IMG/VR virus record: IMGVR_UViG_3300025671_000711
Location: 1 to 20,044 of that record
Source of the DNA: a virus
DNA: 20,044 nt
Reading direction: 5' to 3' (one strand)
The position numbers and the translations under genes are program-made. Under the pieces are notes generated by a model. That model was not told the DNA's origin. It saw nothing but the letters and a program-made list of their open reading frames with translations, and did not search any database. Positions 14,331-20,044 of the stretch are shown here, one piece after another (positions within the stretch are counted from its first letter, which is position 1; the number at the start of each line of letters is the position of its first letter).

Positions 14331-16040
14331 TCAGTAATAACCTTTACGCGCAGAACGATTCCGGAAATATCTGATTTCATCATCCGGTTCATCTAATGCT
14401 GTACGAATATAGCCCCCGCGTCGAAATCTTGCTAGTGCCATAGACACTGAATCTACATAGTCATCATGCTCGCCTGCCGGGAAGCTCGCCACCTCTTCAA
14501 TGACTTCTTCTGCCCAACGAGTTTCGGGTGCCCATACTTTACCTGAAGCAAAGATATCGGACACTGTGTTTAACCTAACAATCTTATCGTTTCCCTTGGT
14601 AGGTGTGAAGTCCTGCACGGGGATGCCCATAGCACGTAACTCATATATAAGAGGTGCGCCACTGGCCTTCTTCTCAATAATCACTCCGTCAGGGTTCCAT
14701 TCCTCATACGCTTTGACCACTACCCGCTTCAGCTCTGGGAACTCCATCCGGTCCCTGAATGCGTCCAGCAGAATAATATTCGCGTCAGGACGTCCTCTGT
14801 CTCTATCTGCTACATAAAACCCCTCATCTCCCCCATCATTCTCGGTATAGAACACTCCCCATATCGTACAAGCCGAATAGTCTGCACGGTTATGCTTCTC
14901 AAACGCCGTATCCCAACTCATTAATATAAAGTCGCACGGCGGCGGGTTGTCTCTTTCCCACACACGCCACCACTCTCGTTTGACAATCGCAGACGCCTCA
15001 CTGGTCGGCTCCTGCATGTACTGCGCCATCCATTTGCCGTGAGGTAGCTCATTTCTTAAAACCTCTAACTCCTCAAGAGGCCAGAACTCAGGCCATAGCG
15101 GGTTACCGCTTGGCATAATGGCAGGGAAGTCAATCACCTCCCACTCTTCGCCATCCCTCTGCGCCGCCGCTTTCAGCACTTGCGCCGTCAAATCCCTCTT
15201 GGACCAGCGGGTCATCACGATCACGATAGCCCCACCCGGCTGAAGTCGCTGTCTTGGGCCGGATGTATACCACTCGTAGGTCTTATCGTAGATTTCCGGG
15301 TTGGTTTCAGCCATTGTGGCTTCTTGTTCTGAGTGCGGGTCGTCAATAATCAGCAAATCCGCACCTTTACCGGTCACCGCACCGCCTACACCGATAGCGA
15401 AATAGTCACCTCCCCTGCTGGTGTTCCACCTTCCCGCCGCTTTCGAGTCAGATTGTAGTGTTGTTTCGGGGAAAATCTCTCGATACCCCTCTTCGTCCAC
15501 TAAATTTCGCACTTTTCTACCGAAATTGACCGCCAATTCCGCTGTATGCGAAGTTTGAATTACTTTTTTCTCAGGAAACTTCCCTAAAAACCAAGCTGGA
15601 AGGAGATAAGAGGCAAATTCTGACTTCGTATGCCGGGGTGGCATATTAATAATCAGGCGTTTGCACTCTCCACGCGCTACTTTCTCAAACGCACGGGCCA
15701 TGATCTTATGATGTCGGCCCCCGATGAACCCGGGCCACATCTTCATAACGAATTTCAGGAAATCTCTGGCATAGGACTCGCGGTCCATAGCCTTTTCGTA
15801 CCGTTCCAAGTCCACCAGCAGGGACCGTTTCGCGGACTCAGGTAGTGATGGAAGCGCCGTAAGCAGCGCCTGAAGCTCCTGTAAAGTTAAATTATATTGT
15901 GCGCGTGTAGAAGTCTCGCGATTGAGGTCAATAGGCTTCTTACGTGGGAGGTCAGAAACGTCTTTTTTCGGTTTGAAATACTCGCTTTTCGGTTTTGAAA
16001 CCTTATCTTCGTCCGATAATTCTAAGGCGGCTTCACTCAT
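14331..16040 (-). CDS. terL: Terminase large subunit (packaging ATPase and nuclease)
   Basis: 569 aa. The ATPase Walker A-like motif is PPRHTKSE (134-141), Walker B is LLIIDDPHSE (229-238), and the coupling motif is MTRW (276-279). The C-terminal nuclease shows acidic residues in MSWDTAFEK (D377), IIEKKASG (E456) and HDDYVDS (D526, D527, D530), the RNase H-like set that cuts concatemers. The Walker A has Thr where most relatives have Gly (PPRHGKSE). The gene overlaps the end of the small-terminase candidate by eight bases and is followed by the portal gene after eight bases. It pumps DNA into the prohead through the portal. The packaging mode (cos or headful) cannot be told from this sequence. 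Confidence 0.95.
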   Translation of the reverse strand: MSEAALELSDEDKVSKPKSEYFKPKKDVSDLPRKKPIDLNRETSTRAQYNLTLQELQALLTALPSLPESAKRSLLVDLERYEKAMDRESYARDFLKFVMKMWPGFIGGRHHKIMARAFEKVARGECKRLIINMPPRHTKSEFASYLLPAWFLGKFPEKKVIQTSHTAELAVNFGRKVRNLVDEEGYREIFPETTLQSDSKAAGRWNTSRGGDYFAIGVGGAVTGKGADLLIIDDPHSEQEATMAETNPEIYDKTYEWYTSGPRQRLQPGGAIVIVMTRWSKRDLTAQVLKAAAQRDGEEWEVIDFPAIMPSGNPLWPEFWPLEELEVLRNELPHGKWMAQYMQEPTSEASAIVKREWWRVWERDNPPPCDFILMSWDTAFEKHNRADYSACTIWGVFYTENDGGDEGFYVADRDRGRPDANIILLDAFRDRMEFPELKRVVVKAYEEWNPDGVIIEKKASGAPLIYELRAMGIPVQDFTPTKGNDKIVRLNTVSDIFASGKVWAPETRWAEEVIEEVASFPAGEHDDYVDSVSMALARFRRGGYIRTALDEPDDEIRYFRNRSARKGYY

Positions 16041-17085
16041 TATCTACCAACTCGTAATCCGCCGGATTCAGTGTCTCGGTTTGAACCTCTTCATACTCTG
16101 CGTCTTCTATCTGTACGTTCTGCTGTCCTAGAATCCTGTTAATCTTATCTTTTATAGCGTGTTCAAGTGCTGCCGTAGAAGTTGTCGTGATATTGACTTC
16201 GCTCTTCTCTACAAACAGCCCCACATCTGAAATCTTACCGAGTAGCTCCAGCGCCCGTAGTTCGTCTTTTGGATTGCCAGAAGTTGATATCTCCAGCAGC
16301 TTATTCGTAATGTACGTCCTCAGCTGCACCGCATCCTGCACAATCTGCTTGTCGTATTCACTCAATAATGCAGATAACTTAACCCCTATAGCGCTGGTGT
16401 AGATATCTTTGGGTGGTAATACCTTCGATATTTTCTTCTGTTCCTTGTTACGCTTTCTGGCTTTTACGTATATGTTCTTCTTTTCTTCTTCTGATACTTC
16501 ATCGAGCCGCTTACGTTCACCTAACATCTTCACCAACATCTGCCCATGCAACCCCGGCTCTACACCTAATATCGGGGTATTTATTGGCACACCTTTCTCA
16601 TCCATACCCAATTTGTAGCATAACTCTTCCATCGACTCGCGATGCTTAGGGGGTGTCACCTCCAGATACGAATCCCGCTGGTCCACCACCATACTCTTAA
16701 ATATATCTATCGCATCTAACCCCAAGGGTAAGCGCGTCTTATTCGGAAACAACTCGTTATCAGGGTCCGGGTAAGGGTTCTTCTCCAACCACTCAAGCTG
16801 TTCACGCTTATCTATAGTGATATCCATACCCAAACCTAACAATGTCTCTGTGGTTTTTGCAGAGACACGCACAGCTTCATCAAGTGGCAAATCGGGTTTA
16901 TTACCGTGAGCGTTAGTACTGTCGGCGGTCCAGTACCTTATCTTGCTACTCATGCCTCGTGACTGCACCAGCGTAAAATAACGCTTTCCGTCTTCGACAG
17001 CTTCTACGTATTCAGGAGTATGTAAATGAAGGGGATGGTCGAACGTGGGAACTATGGGTACAGCGGATGAGATTTTTGGACTCAT
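16033..17085 (-). CDS. Small terminase subunit candidate, 350 aa
   Basis: The C-terminal half has LRTYITNKLLEISTSGNPKD followed by ELRALELLGKISDVGLFVEKSEV, similar to the KALELLGKHLGMF-x-EK region of terminase small subunits. The N-terminal half carries WLEKNPYPDPDNELFPN and VKMLGERKRLDEVSEEEKK and has no clear helix-turn-helix that I can pin down. It lies directly before TerL, where the small subunit is normally encoded. The role would be to recognise viral DNA and start packaging. At 350 aa it is longer than most small subunits, so extra domains are present. It starts with ATGA overlap to the holin-like gene. The call rests on the ELLGK block plus position. Confidence 0.6.
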   Translation of the reverse strand: MSPKISSAVPIVPTFDHPLHLHTPEYVEAVEDGKRYFTLVQSRGMSSKIRYWTADSTNAHGNKPDLPLDEAVRVSAKTTETLLGLGMDITIDKREQLEWLEKNPYPDPDNELFPNKTRLPLGLDAIDIFKSMVVDQRDSYLEVTPPKHRESMEELCYKLGMDEKGVPINTPILGVEPGLHGQMLVKMLGERKRLDEVSEEEKKNIYVKARKRNKEQKKISKVLPPKDIYTSAIGVKLSALLSEYDKQIVQDAVQLRTYITNKLLEISTSGNPKDELRALELLGKISDVGLFVEKSEVNITTTSTAALEHAIKDKINRILGQQNVQIEDAEYEEVQTETLNPADYELVDNE

Positions 17086-17570
17086 GTATTTTTCTTACTT
17101 ACTGTTTTCTTACTTACAGCTTTCTTACTTACAGCTTTCTTCTTTGGAGTTACTTTTCTAGATAACTTAATTCTATCTACTTTAACAGGTTTTTCGATTC
17201 TTGCAATCTCTTTCTTCAATTCCTCTGCAATTTGCACGATATCTTTATTCTCGCGTCTACTGAAGTAATTGGCGAGAAAACTAATCACACCTACAGAAAG
17301 TGCACCGATGATATACCCCAACCCTAAAGCTATATCCGGATTATTCAAATCGAACCCTATCCACATTGCTACAAATCCACTTAATGCAACAGAAGCTGTA
17401 ACTGCGATTCCTCCTATAATTAATCCTGCTATGTACCGATTCTGTGCACGTAATTTCTCGGGTTGCCAGAACACTGATAGGGAGAACCCACCTAACATAC
17501 CAGCCAATCCTGCTAAACACTTATTAATGATATGCCCAAGAGTAAGCCCTGTCGTCGTACTTAGTTCCAT
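17082..17570 (-). CDS. Holin-like membrane protein with basic tail, 162 aa
   Basis: Three membrane segments are visible: about 18-34 (CLAGLAGMLGGFSLSVF), 46-70 (YIAGLIIGGIAVTASVALSG) and 81-103 (ALGLGYIIGALSVGVISFLA). A charged helix follows, then a Lys-rich tail that ends with AVSKK-type repeats. Three small Gly/Ala-rich helices with a basic tail fit class I phage holins, which open the inner membrane at lysis, but no endolysin is visible nearby to support this. The ATG at 17570 has AAGGAG six bases upstream. A longer GTG start at 17603 would lie ahead of that site, so I reject it. It is the first gene of the minus-strand module. Confidence 0.6.
   Translation of the reverse strand: MELSTTTGLTLGHIINKCLAGLAGMLGGFSLSVFWQPEKLRAQNRYIAGLIIGGIAVTASVALSGFVAMWIGFDLNNPDIALGLGYIIGALSVGVISFLANYFSRRENKDIVQIAEELKKEIARIEKPVKVDRIKLSRKVTPKKKAVSKKAVSKKTVSKKNT
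17092..17136 (-). repeat. 15-bp tandem repeat coding for Ala/Thr-Val-Ser-Lys-Lys
   Basis: Three units at 17092-17106, 17107-17121 and 17122-17136; the last two are identical and the first differs at two bases. They encode the basic end of the holin-like protein. The frame is kept in any unit number. Confidence 0.88.
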
Positions 17571-17700
17571 GCTGGCTCCTTCTTTAGAGTGTCCCGACAG
17601 CACCAGATGGAAGAGAAAGGCGGGGGTGGAACACCTGATGCCGCCGGGACTCCCAAAGCGTATACTGTTATTAGACTAAGAGCAACAAAAGGAGGTTTCC
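17571..17700. promoter_or_regulatory. Divergent control region between virion module and plus-strand genes
   Basis: Holds the ribosome sites of both divergent genes (AAGGAG for the minus gene, AAAGGAGG for the plus gene) and a GTATAC palindrome. On the plus strand TATACT (17661-17666) is a fair -10 box but no -35 box is present at 16-18 bp. On the minus strand TTGTTG, 18 bp, TATACG is a weak candidate. CGGGACTCCCAAA (17645-17657), just before the -10 box, occurs again at 18335 with the same spacing to TAT. No terminator is seen. The promoters for the large minus operon must lie here or in the plus-strand gene area, but I cannot pick one firmly. Confidence 0.45.
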
Positions 17701-18114
17701 ATGGCCGCCGTTAACGAAGACACCGAAATCACGATCCCGTTGCGCAACCTCATCGCTATTGTTACTGCCATTGCTGTAGCCAGTTGGACCTACGCTGGTA
17801 TTAATGAACGCCTGAATATGATCGAACACACTAACGCGCAGAACAAAATTGTTATGGACCTCAATACAGAGTTCCGCACGAAATGGCCGCGTGGGGAGAT
17901 GGGGAGCCTTCCTGCAGACTCTCGGCAAGACATGCTTATCGAAAGCCTAGAAAGAAGATTAAGTGAACTACACCATGTGGACAATGAAGTAGATGCTCTC
18001 AAAATCCGAGTAGGTGCTCTAGAAGAATACGCCAATTCTCCCAACCCGGATGTCTCTATCCTCACACATAAAATAGAATTCCTACATGAGCAGATCGGCG
18101 CCTTGAAGCCTTGA
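17701..18114 (+). CDS. Membrane-anchored coiled-coil protein, 137 aa
   Basis: Residues 1-15 are polar, 16-33 (NLIAIVTAIAVASWTYAG) form one membrane helix, and 75-135 form a coiled coil (IESLERRLSELHHVDNEVDA, IRVGALEEY). A short basic, Pro-containing stretch lies at 59-72 (RTKWPRGEMGSLPA). This is the layout of an inner-membrane spanin or an anchor for another protein. The minus-strand 97-aa protein at 4756 has the same plan without sharing clear sequence. The ribosome site AAAGGAGG five bases before the ATG is nearly perfect. The last seven codons, with the stop, are the first unit of a 24-bp tandem repeat that continues past the gene. It faces the holin-like gene, so a lysis role is possible but unproven. 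Confidence 0.75.
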   Translation: MAAVNEDTEITIPLRNLIAIVTAIAVASWTYAGINERLNMIEHTNAQNKIVMDLNTEFRTKWPRGEMGSLPADSRQDMLIESLERRLSELHHVDNEVDALKIRVGALEEYANSPNPDVSILTHKIEFLHEQIGALKP

Positions 18115-18214
18115 CAACTCGGCGCCTTGAAGTCTTAACAACTCGGCGCCTTGAAGCCTTGACAACTCGGCGCCTTGAAGCCTTGACAACTCGGCGCCTT
18201 GAAGCCTTGACAAT
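18095..18214 (+). repeat. 24-bp tandem repeat, five copies, including the end of the upstream gene
   Basis: Units at 18095, 18119, 18143, 18167 and 18191. The unit is TCGGCGCCTTGAAGCCTTGA plus CAAC. Copy 2 differs at two bases and copy 5 at the last base. The period is eight codons, and each unit carries the stop codon of the 137-aa gene in frame (TGA, or TAA in copy 2). Every unit holds the palindrome GGCGCC, and four hold TTGACA. No spacers separate units, so it is not a CRISPR. It resembles iterons. Confidence 0.95.
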
Positions 18215-18386
18215 GTAAAGAAATGAATTTTTTGCGCAAAATACCCCCCGGGGGGTGTGAAATTGGATGATTAGGGGGGGTGGGATCTGAAAATGGGGGG
18301 ATTGGGTGTGTGGATTAGTATATAGGTAGAGTCGCGGGACTCCTAAACTATATGCGGGGGGTGGGGTATGGGTGGGGTCTATTAAC
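18215..18386. other. Gene-free G-rich stretch with palindromes and quadruplex-type runs
   Basis: The gap 18115-18457 holds no gene. After the 24-bp repeats come TTTTGCGCAAAA (18230-18241) and CCCCCCGGGGGG (18244-18255), two perfect 12-bp palindromes two bases apart. Then follow G-runs at 18274-18280, 18282-18284, 18295-18300 and 18304-18306. A tight set at 18356-18377 (six G, T, four G, TAT, three G, T, four G) meets the usual quadruplex rule of four runs with short loops. CGGGACTCCTAAA (18335-18347) recurs from 17645. All runs are on the plus strand. An origin, packaging or control site is possible. Confidence 0.6.
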
Positions 18387-18415
18387 TTGACACAGTATTG
18401 TTTAGTCCATACAAT
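18387..18415 (+). promoter_or_regulatory. Sigma70-type promoter before the 34-aa gene
   Basis: TTGACA (18387-18392, perfect), 17-bp spacer, TACAAT (18410-18415, five of six). Transcription should begin near 18422, giving a leader of about 36 bases with AAGGGAG six bases before the ATG at 18458. The quadruplex-type G-run ends ten bases upstream of the -35 box. Confidence 0.85.
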
Positions 18416-18457
18416 TTGAACCGTAGCGATTGGCTACATAAACGAAGGGAGCCAGCA

Positions 18458-18562
18458 ATGGCAACAGTTAAAACAATAGGTATTGCAACCTTCTTGTTCT
18501 TTTCGATGGCGGCTACTGAGTCTGTCATTGATCTCATGCTTTGGGTAGCGAACCTGCCTTAA
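18458..18562 (+). CDS. Small membrane peptide, 34 aa
   Basis: Starts MATVKTIGIATFLFFSMAAT and continues with VIDLMLWVANLP. A polar N-terminal tip with one Lys is followed by hydrophobic residues over most of its length, so it should insert in a membrane. AAGGGAG six bases before the ATG, a consensus promoter at 18387-18415 and a strong terminator eight bases after the stop make a complete single-gene unit, which supports it as a real gene despite its size. No family is recognised. It could be a lysis helper, a small toxin-like peptide, a leader that sets read-through into the 136-aa gene, or a host-membrane modifier. The sequence does not decide between these. Confidence 0.65.
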   Translation: MATVKTIGIATFLFFSMAATESVIDLMLWVANLP

Positions 18563-18569
18563 CTTTTCC

Positions 18570-18598
18570 GGGGCGCCCACGCGGCGCCCCATTTTTTT
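18570..18598 (+). terminator. Rho-independent terminator, copy 1 of a duplicated element
   Basis: GGGGCGCC (18570-18577), loop CACGC, GGCGCCCC (18583-18590), then A and seven T. The 33 bases 18567-18599 recur exactly at 19028-19060. The ribosome site of the 136-aa gene begins just after the T-run and no promoter lies between, so some read-through is expected. Confidence 0.93.
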
Positions 18599-18612
18599 GA
18601 GAGGAAAATACC

Positions 18613-19023
18613 ATGAAAATATACATCCAATTGTGGATAAGCATTAGCGGTGAGGCTAAGGTACGTCGTAAGGATTTAGAAGTTTCTTATGAAACGACCG
18701 ATTCTCAGATTCGACGAGTAGCTAAAAAGGCAATGGGTCTTACTGGTGTTCGCGGTATTTGGGAGGATATTGGAGATTGTCTTAGGTTTCGACCTTACGG
18801 AATCTGCCAAGAAATGCACGTCGCAATCAACACAAACCCTTTCTGGGATAGACAAGTAAAACTGTACAAAACAGCATTCAGTCCAATGTTTAATGAGTAT
18901 GTCAGCATCACTCATGCTTACATTGATGACGACGGCAGATGGCTGTTCTATGCCTGTTTGGCTTCAGAGCCAGATCACGAGATCATCTTTCGTAAAGAAG
19001 AACTGGAGAATTTCGTATTATGA
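18613..19023 (+). CDS. Phage protein of unknown function, 136 aa
   Basis: Not recognised. Soluble, mixed alpha/beta appearance, no membrane helix. It begins MKIYIQLWISISGEAKVRRK and contains WEDIGDCLRFRPYGICQEMH and ending HEIIFRKEELENFVL. Three Cys (two in the GDC and GIC segments) show no zinc pattern. AGAGGA stands a few bases before the ATG, directly after the terminator of the 34-aa gene, so this gene is probably read by leakage from the 18387 promoter. It has its own terminator right after the stop. Small, single-gene early-type units like this in phages often encode host-takeover or defence-evasion proteins; that is an inference without direct support. Confidence 0.75.
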   Translation: MKIYIQLWISISGEAKVRRKDLEVSYETTDSQIRRVAKKAMGLTGVRGIWEDIGDCLRFRPYGICQEMHVAINTNPFWDRQVKLYKTAFSPMFNEYVSITHAYIDDDGRWLFYACLASEPDHEIIFRKEELENFVL

Positions 19024-19030
19024 ACGATCC

Positions 19031-19059
19031 GGGGCGCCCACGCGGCGCCCCATTTTTTT
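19031..19059 (+). terminator. Rho-independent terminator, copy 2 of the duplicated element
   Basis: Same hairpin as at 18570-18598: GGGGCGCC, loop CACGC, GGCGCCCC, A and seven T. It stands eight bases after the stop codon of the 136-aa gene. Confidence 0.93.
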
Positions 19060-19065
19060 GTCTCA

Positions 19066-19105
19066 AAGGAACTGGTAAGGAAAGGGCCGTTGCCCTGCCG
19101 AGTCG
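19066..19105 (+). repeat. 40-bp post-terminator element, copy A
   Basis: Begins AAGGAACTGGTAAGGAA, identical for 17 bases to 19958-19974; the whole 40 bases match at 34 positions without gaps. It lies directly after a terminator, as does copy B. In this copy AGGGC, CGTT, GCCCT could form a small hairpin. A short GCAAGGGC direct repeat follows at about 19113-19128. Confidence 0.85.
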
Positions 19106-19138
19106 GTGGGCCGCAAGGGCGCAAGGGCGCGGAATCAC

Positions 19139-19166
19139 TTGCATACGTGGCTTTACAGTGTATAAT
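19139..19166 (+). promoter_or_regulatory. Sigma70-type promoter before the 228-aa gene
   Basis: TTGCAT (19139-19144, four of six), 16-bp spacer, TATAAT (19161-19166, perfect -10). Transcription would start near 19173. The leader then opens with a small hairpin, GTGGC, loop ATTTC, GCCAC (19174-19188), which may protect the 5' end of the message. Confidence 0.8.
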
Positions 19167-19208
19167 TCGAATTGTGGCATTTCGCCACCTAGTTAAAAGG
19201 TAACTACT

Positions 19209-19895
19209 ATGAACCCGACAGTGAACAATGAATGCAACATGGACGCGGAGCAGGCGTTAAAGATAAAAGACGCCATGAAAAATCTCGCTAAGAATGATGC
19301 GTTATTTAAGGAATGGCTAGAAAAGGATTCCGTAAACCGCCTCGACCAAATTTGCGGAAGTGTAGGGGAGACAATAGGCGCATTCGCGATCGCACGCGGG
19401 GCTGATGAGGCGCTGGCGGAATTAGCAGGATTCCTGACGAACAACGGCAAGGATCAGATGGACGCGGATTACTATTGGTCCGTTTTTCGGCCAGCGTACA
19501 TTGCGGGTGCGCTAACACGCGACATCGAAAAGAAATCCGCAGAGCGGGATTTTCAACGCAATATGTCGCGTATGCGCACCATGTCAGAGAACGGTGAATG
19601 CTGCCGTTTCGAGACGCCAGCGAAACCTAAAAAGCAAACGACGGCCGCTCAGAAAATGCGCGAGAGGCGCGCTAATGTTTCGCCGGAGGTTGCGAAGGCT
19701 CAGAAAATACTGGCTGATGCTAAGGCTAAGCAAAAGGCGGCAGATAAAGCGGCCAATAACGAGATCCGCGAAGCGCGCGAGGGGATCCGGGATGCCTGCA
19801 AGGTGATCACTGACCTGAAAGATCTGCGCGCGATTCTAACCTACGCTTCCAAACGGCAGCCGGGCAATACCGTAAAAGGACGCCGTTCCGCATAA
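19209..19895 (+). CDS. Phage protein of unknown function with charged helical C-terminus, 228 aa
   Basis: Not recognised. Residues 1-115 look helical and globular (DAEQALKIKDAMKNLAKNDA, GETIGAFAIARGADEALAEL, YYWSVFRPAYIAGAL). Residues 135-228 are low complexity, rich in Lys, Ala, Arg and Glu (VAKAQKILADAKAKQKAADK, then EIREAREGIRDACK), and probably a long coiled coil with a basic end. AAAAGG lies about eight bases before the ATG. It has its own promoter and terminator, so it is a single-gene unit. The basic helical tail could bind nucleic acid or ribosomes; this is only charge-based. GC content and codon use are higher in G and C than in the middle of the virion module. Confidence 0.78.
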   Translation: MNPTVNNECNMDAEQALKIKDAMKNLAKNDALFKEWLEKDSVNRLDQICGSVGETIGAFAIARGADEALAELAGFLTNNGKDQMDADYYWSVFRPAYIAGALTRDIEKKSAERDFQRNMSRMRTMSENGECCRFETPAKPKKQTTAAQKMRERRANVSPEVAKAQKILADAKAKQKAADKAANNEIREAREGIRDACKVITDLKDLRAILTYASKRQPGNTVKGRRSA

Positions 19896-19924
19896 CGCTA
19901 CCGACACCAACGTCGGCTCTGTTA

Positions 19925-19951
19925 CCCCCGCCTAGTGCGGGGGTTTTTTTT
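19925..19951 (+). terminator. Rho-independent terminator after the 228-aa gene
   Basis: CCCCCGC (19925-19931), loop CTAGT, GCGGGGG (19937-19943), then eight T. Its sequence differs from the duplicated terminators at 18570 and 19031. No gene is visible in the remaining bases to the right edge (19952-20044). Confidence 0.95.
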
Positions 19952-19957
19952 GGCCCG

Positions 19958-19997
19958 AAGGAACTGGTAAGGAAGGGGTCAGCGCCCTGCCGGGTCG
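19958..19997 (+). repeat. 40-bp post-terminator element, copy B
   Basis: Matches 19066-19105 at 34 of 40 positions. Again it begins seven bases after the T-run of a terminator. The following bases hold the palindrome GCGACGTCGC (20021-20030) and then the window ends, so a promoter and gene like those after copy A may lie just beyond the edge. Confidence 0.85.
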
Positions 19998-20044
19998 CAA
20001 GGCCATGAGGTGGCGAGGCGGCGACGTCGCTTAGCTCCAATCGT

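Noticed and set aside
17571-17603. Longer form of the holin-like protein starting at GTG 17603
   Set aside because: The AAGGAG ribosome site lies inside that extension, six bases before the ATG at 17570.
18095-18214. CRISPR array
   Set aside because: The units are directly joined without spacers, and the first unit is coding sequence.
18090-18218. Minus-one frame through the 24-bp repeats giving RRLEALTT units, as a possible frameshift extension of the 137-aa protein
   Set aside because: There is no slippery heptamer between the blocking stop at 18087-18089 and the real stop, and no start codon in that frame.
18215-18457. tRNA or other known structured RNA in the gene-free gap
   Set aside because: I find no cloverleaf, T-loop pattern or other known RNA motif there.
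19807-20040. Minus-strand frame of 77 codons at the right edge
   Set aside because: It overlaps the 228-aa gene and its terminator and reads across the hairpin; no ribosome site or family pattern is visible.
1-20044. Integrase, attachment site, insertion sequence or prophage boundary
   Set aside because: No recombinase motif, tRNA-end duplication or terminal inverted repeat pair is visible in the window.

Overview
The window is a piece of a tailed bacteriophage genome (Caudoviricetes). It closely resembles the uncultured marine phage contigs that share a block of terminase, portal, co-chaperonin, scaffold, capsid and connector genes. I base this on recognised protein families (TerL motifs, a P22/SU10-type long portal, a GroES-like co-chaperonin, an HK97-fold-like capsid protein, and small conserved phage proteins such as the 92-aa ACEGGKEK protein). 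Genes are tightly packed with 1-8 nt overlaps. No tape measure or tail-tube gene is recognisable. The long portal plus two connector-like proteins suggests a short-tailed (podovirus-like) particle, but that is an inference. The host cannot be named. The promoters have sigma70-type boxes, so host RNA polymerase probably reads this DNA.

Layout. From 17570 down to 1, every gene lies on the minus strand and forms the virion module. In transcription order it reads: holin-like membrane protein, small-terminase candidate, TerL, portal, 60-aa protein, GroES-like protein, scaffold, 152-aa virion protein, capsid decoration candidate, major capsid protein. A terminator with a UUCG loop then sits back to back with a strong sigma70 promoter and a folded leader. 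After these come small structural proteins, a run of very basic small proteins, a membrane/coiled-coil protein, two connector-like proteins, a zinc-ribbon protein and other small proteins. A second terminator abuts the ribosome binding site of a 15-codon leader ORF. Last come a 272-aa protein and a beta-helix tail-spike-like protein that ends in 66-bp tandem repeats and runs off the left edge.

Strand switch. At 17571-17700 transcription diverges. To the right, on the plus strand, lie a membrane/coiled-coil protein whose 3' end, stop codon included, is tandemly repeated five times, a gene-free G-rich stretch with quadruplex-type runs, a consensus promoter driving a 34-aa membrane peptide, and two unrecognised genes (136 and 228 aa). 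The 34-aa and 136-aa genes are each followed by the same 33-bp terminator. The last two genes' terminators are each followed by a related 40-bp element.

Working together: TerS/TerL package DNA through the portal. The scaffold, co-chaperonin and capsid protein build the head. The connectors, small virion proteins and spike complete the tail. The right-hand plus-strand genes look like regulatory or accessory genes. The 18.1-18.4 kb stretch is the best candidate in this window for an origin or control region. The most unusual parts are the 18.1-18.4 kb repeat and G-rich region, the folded leader at 8152-8226, and the repeated terminator-plus-element arrangement at 18.5-20.0 kb.
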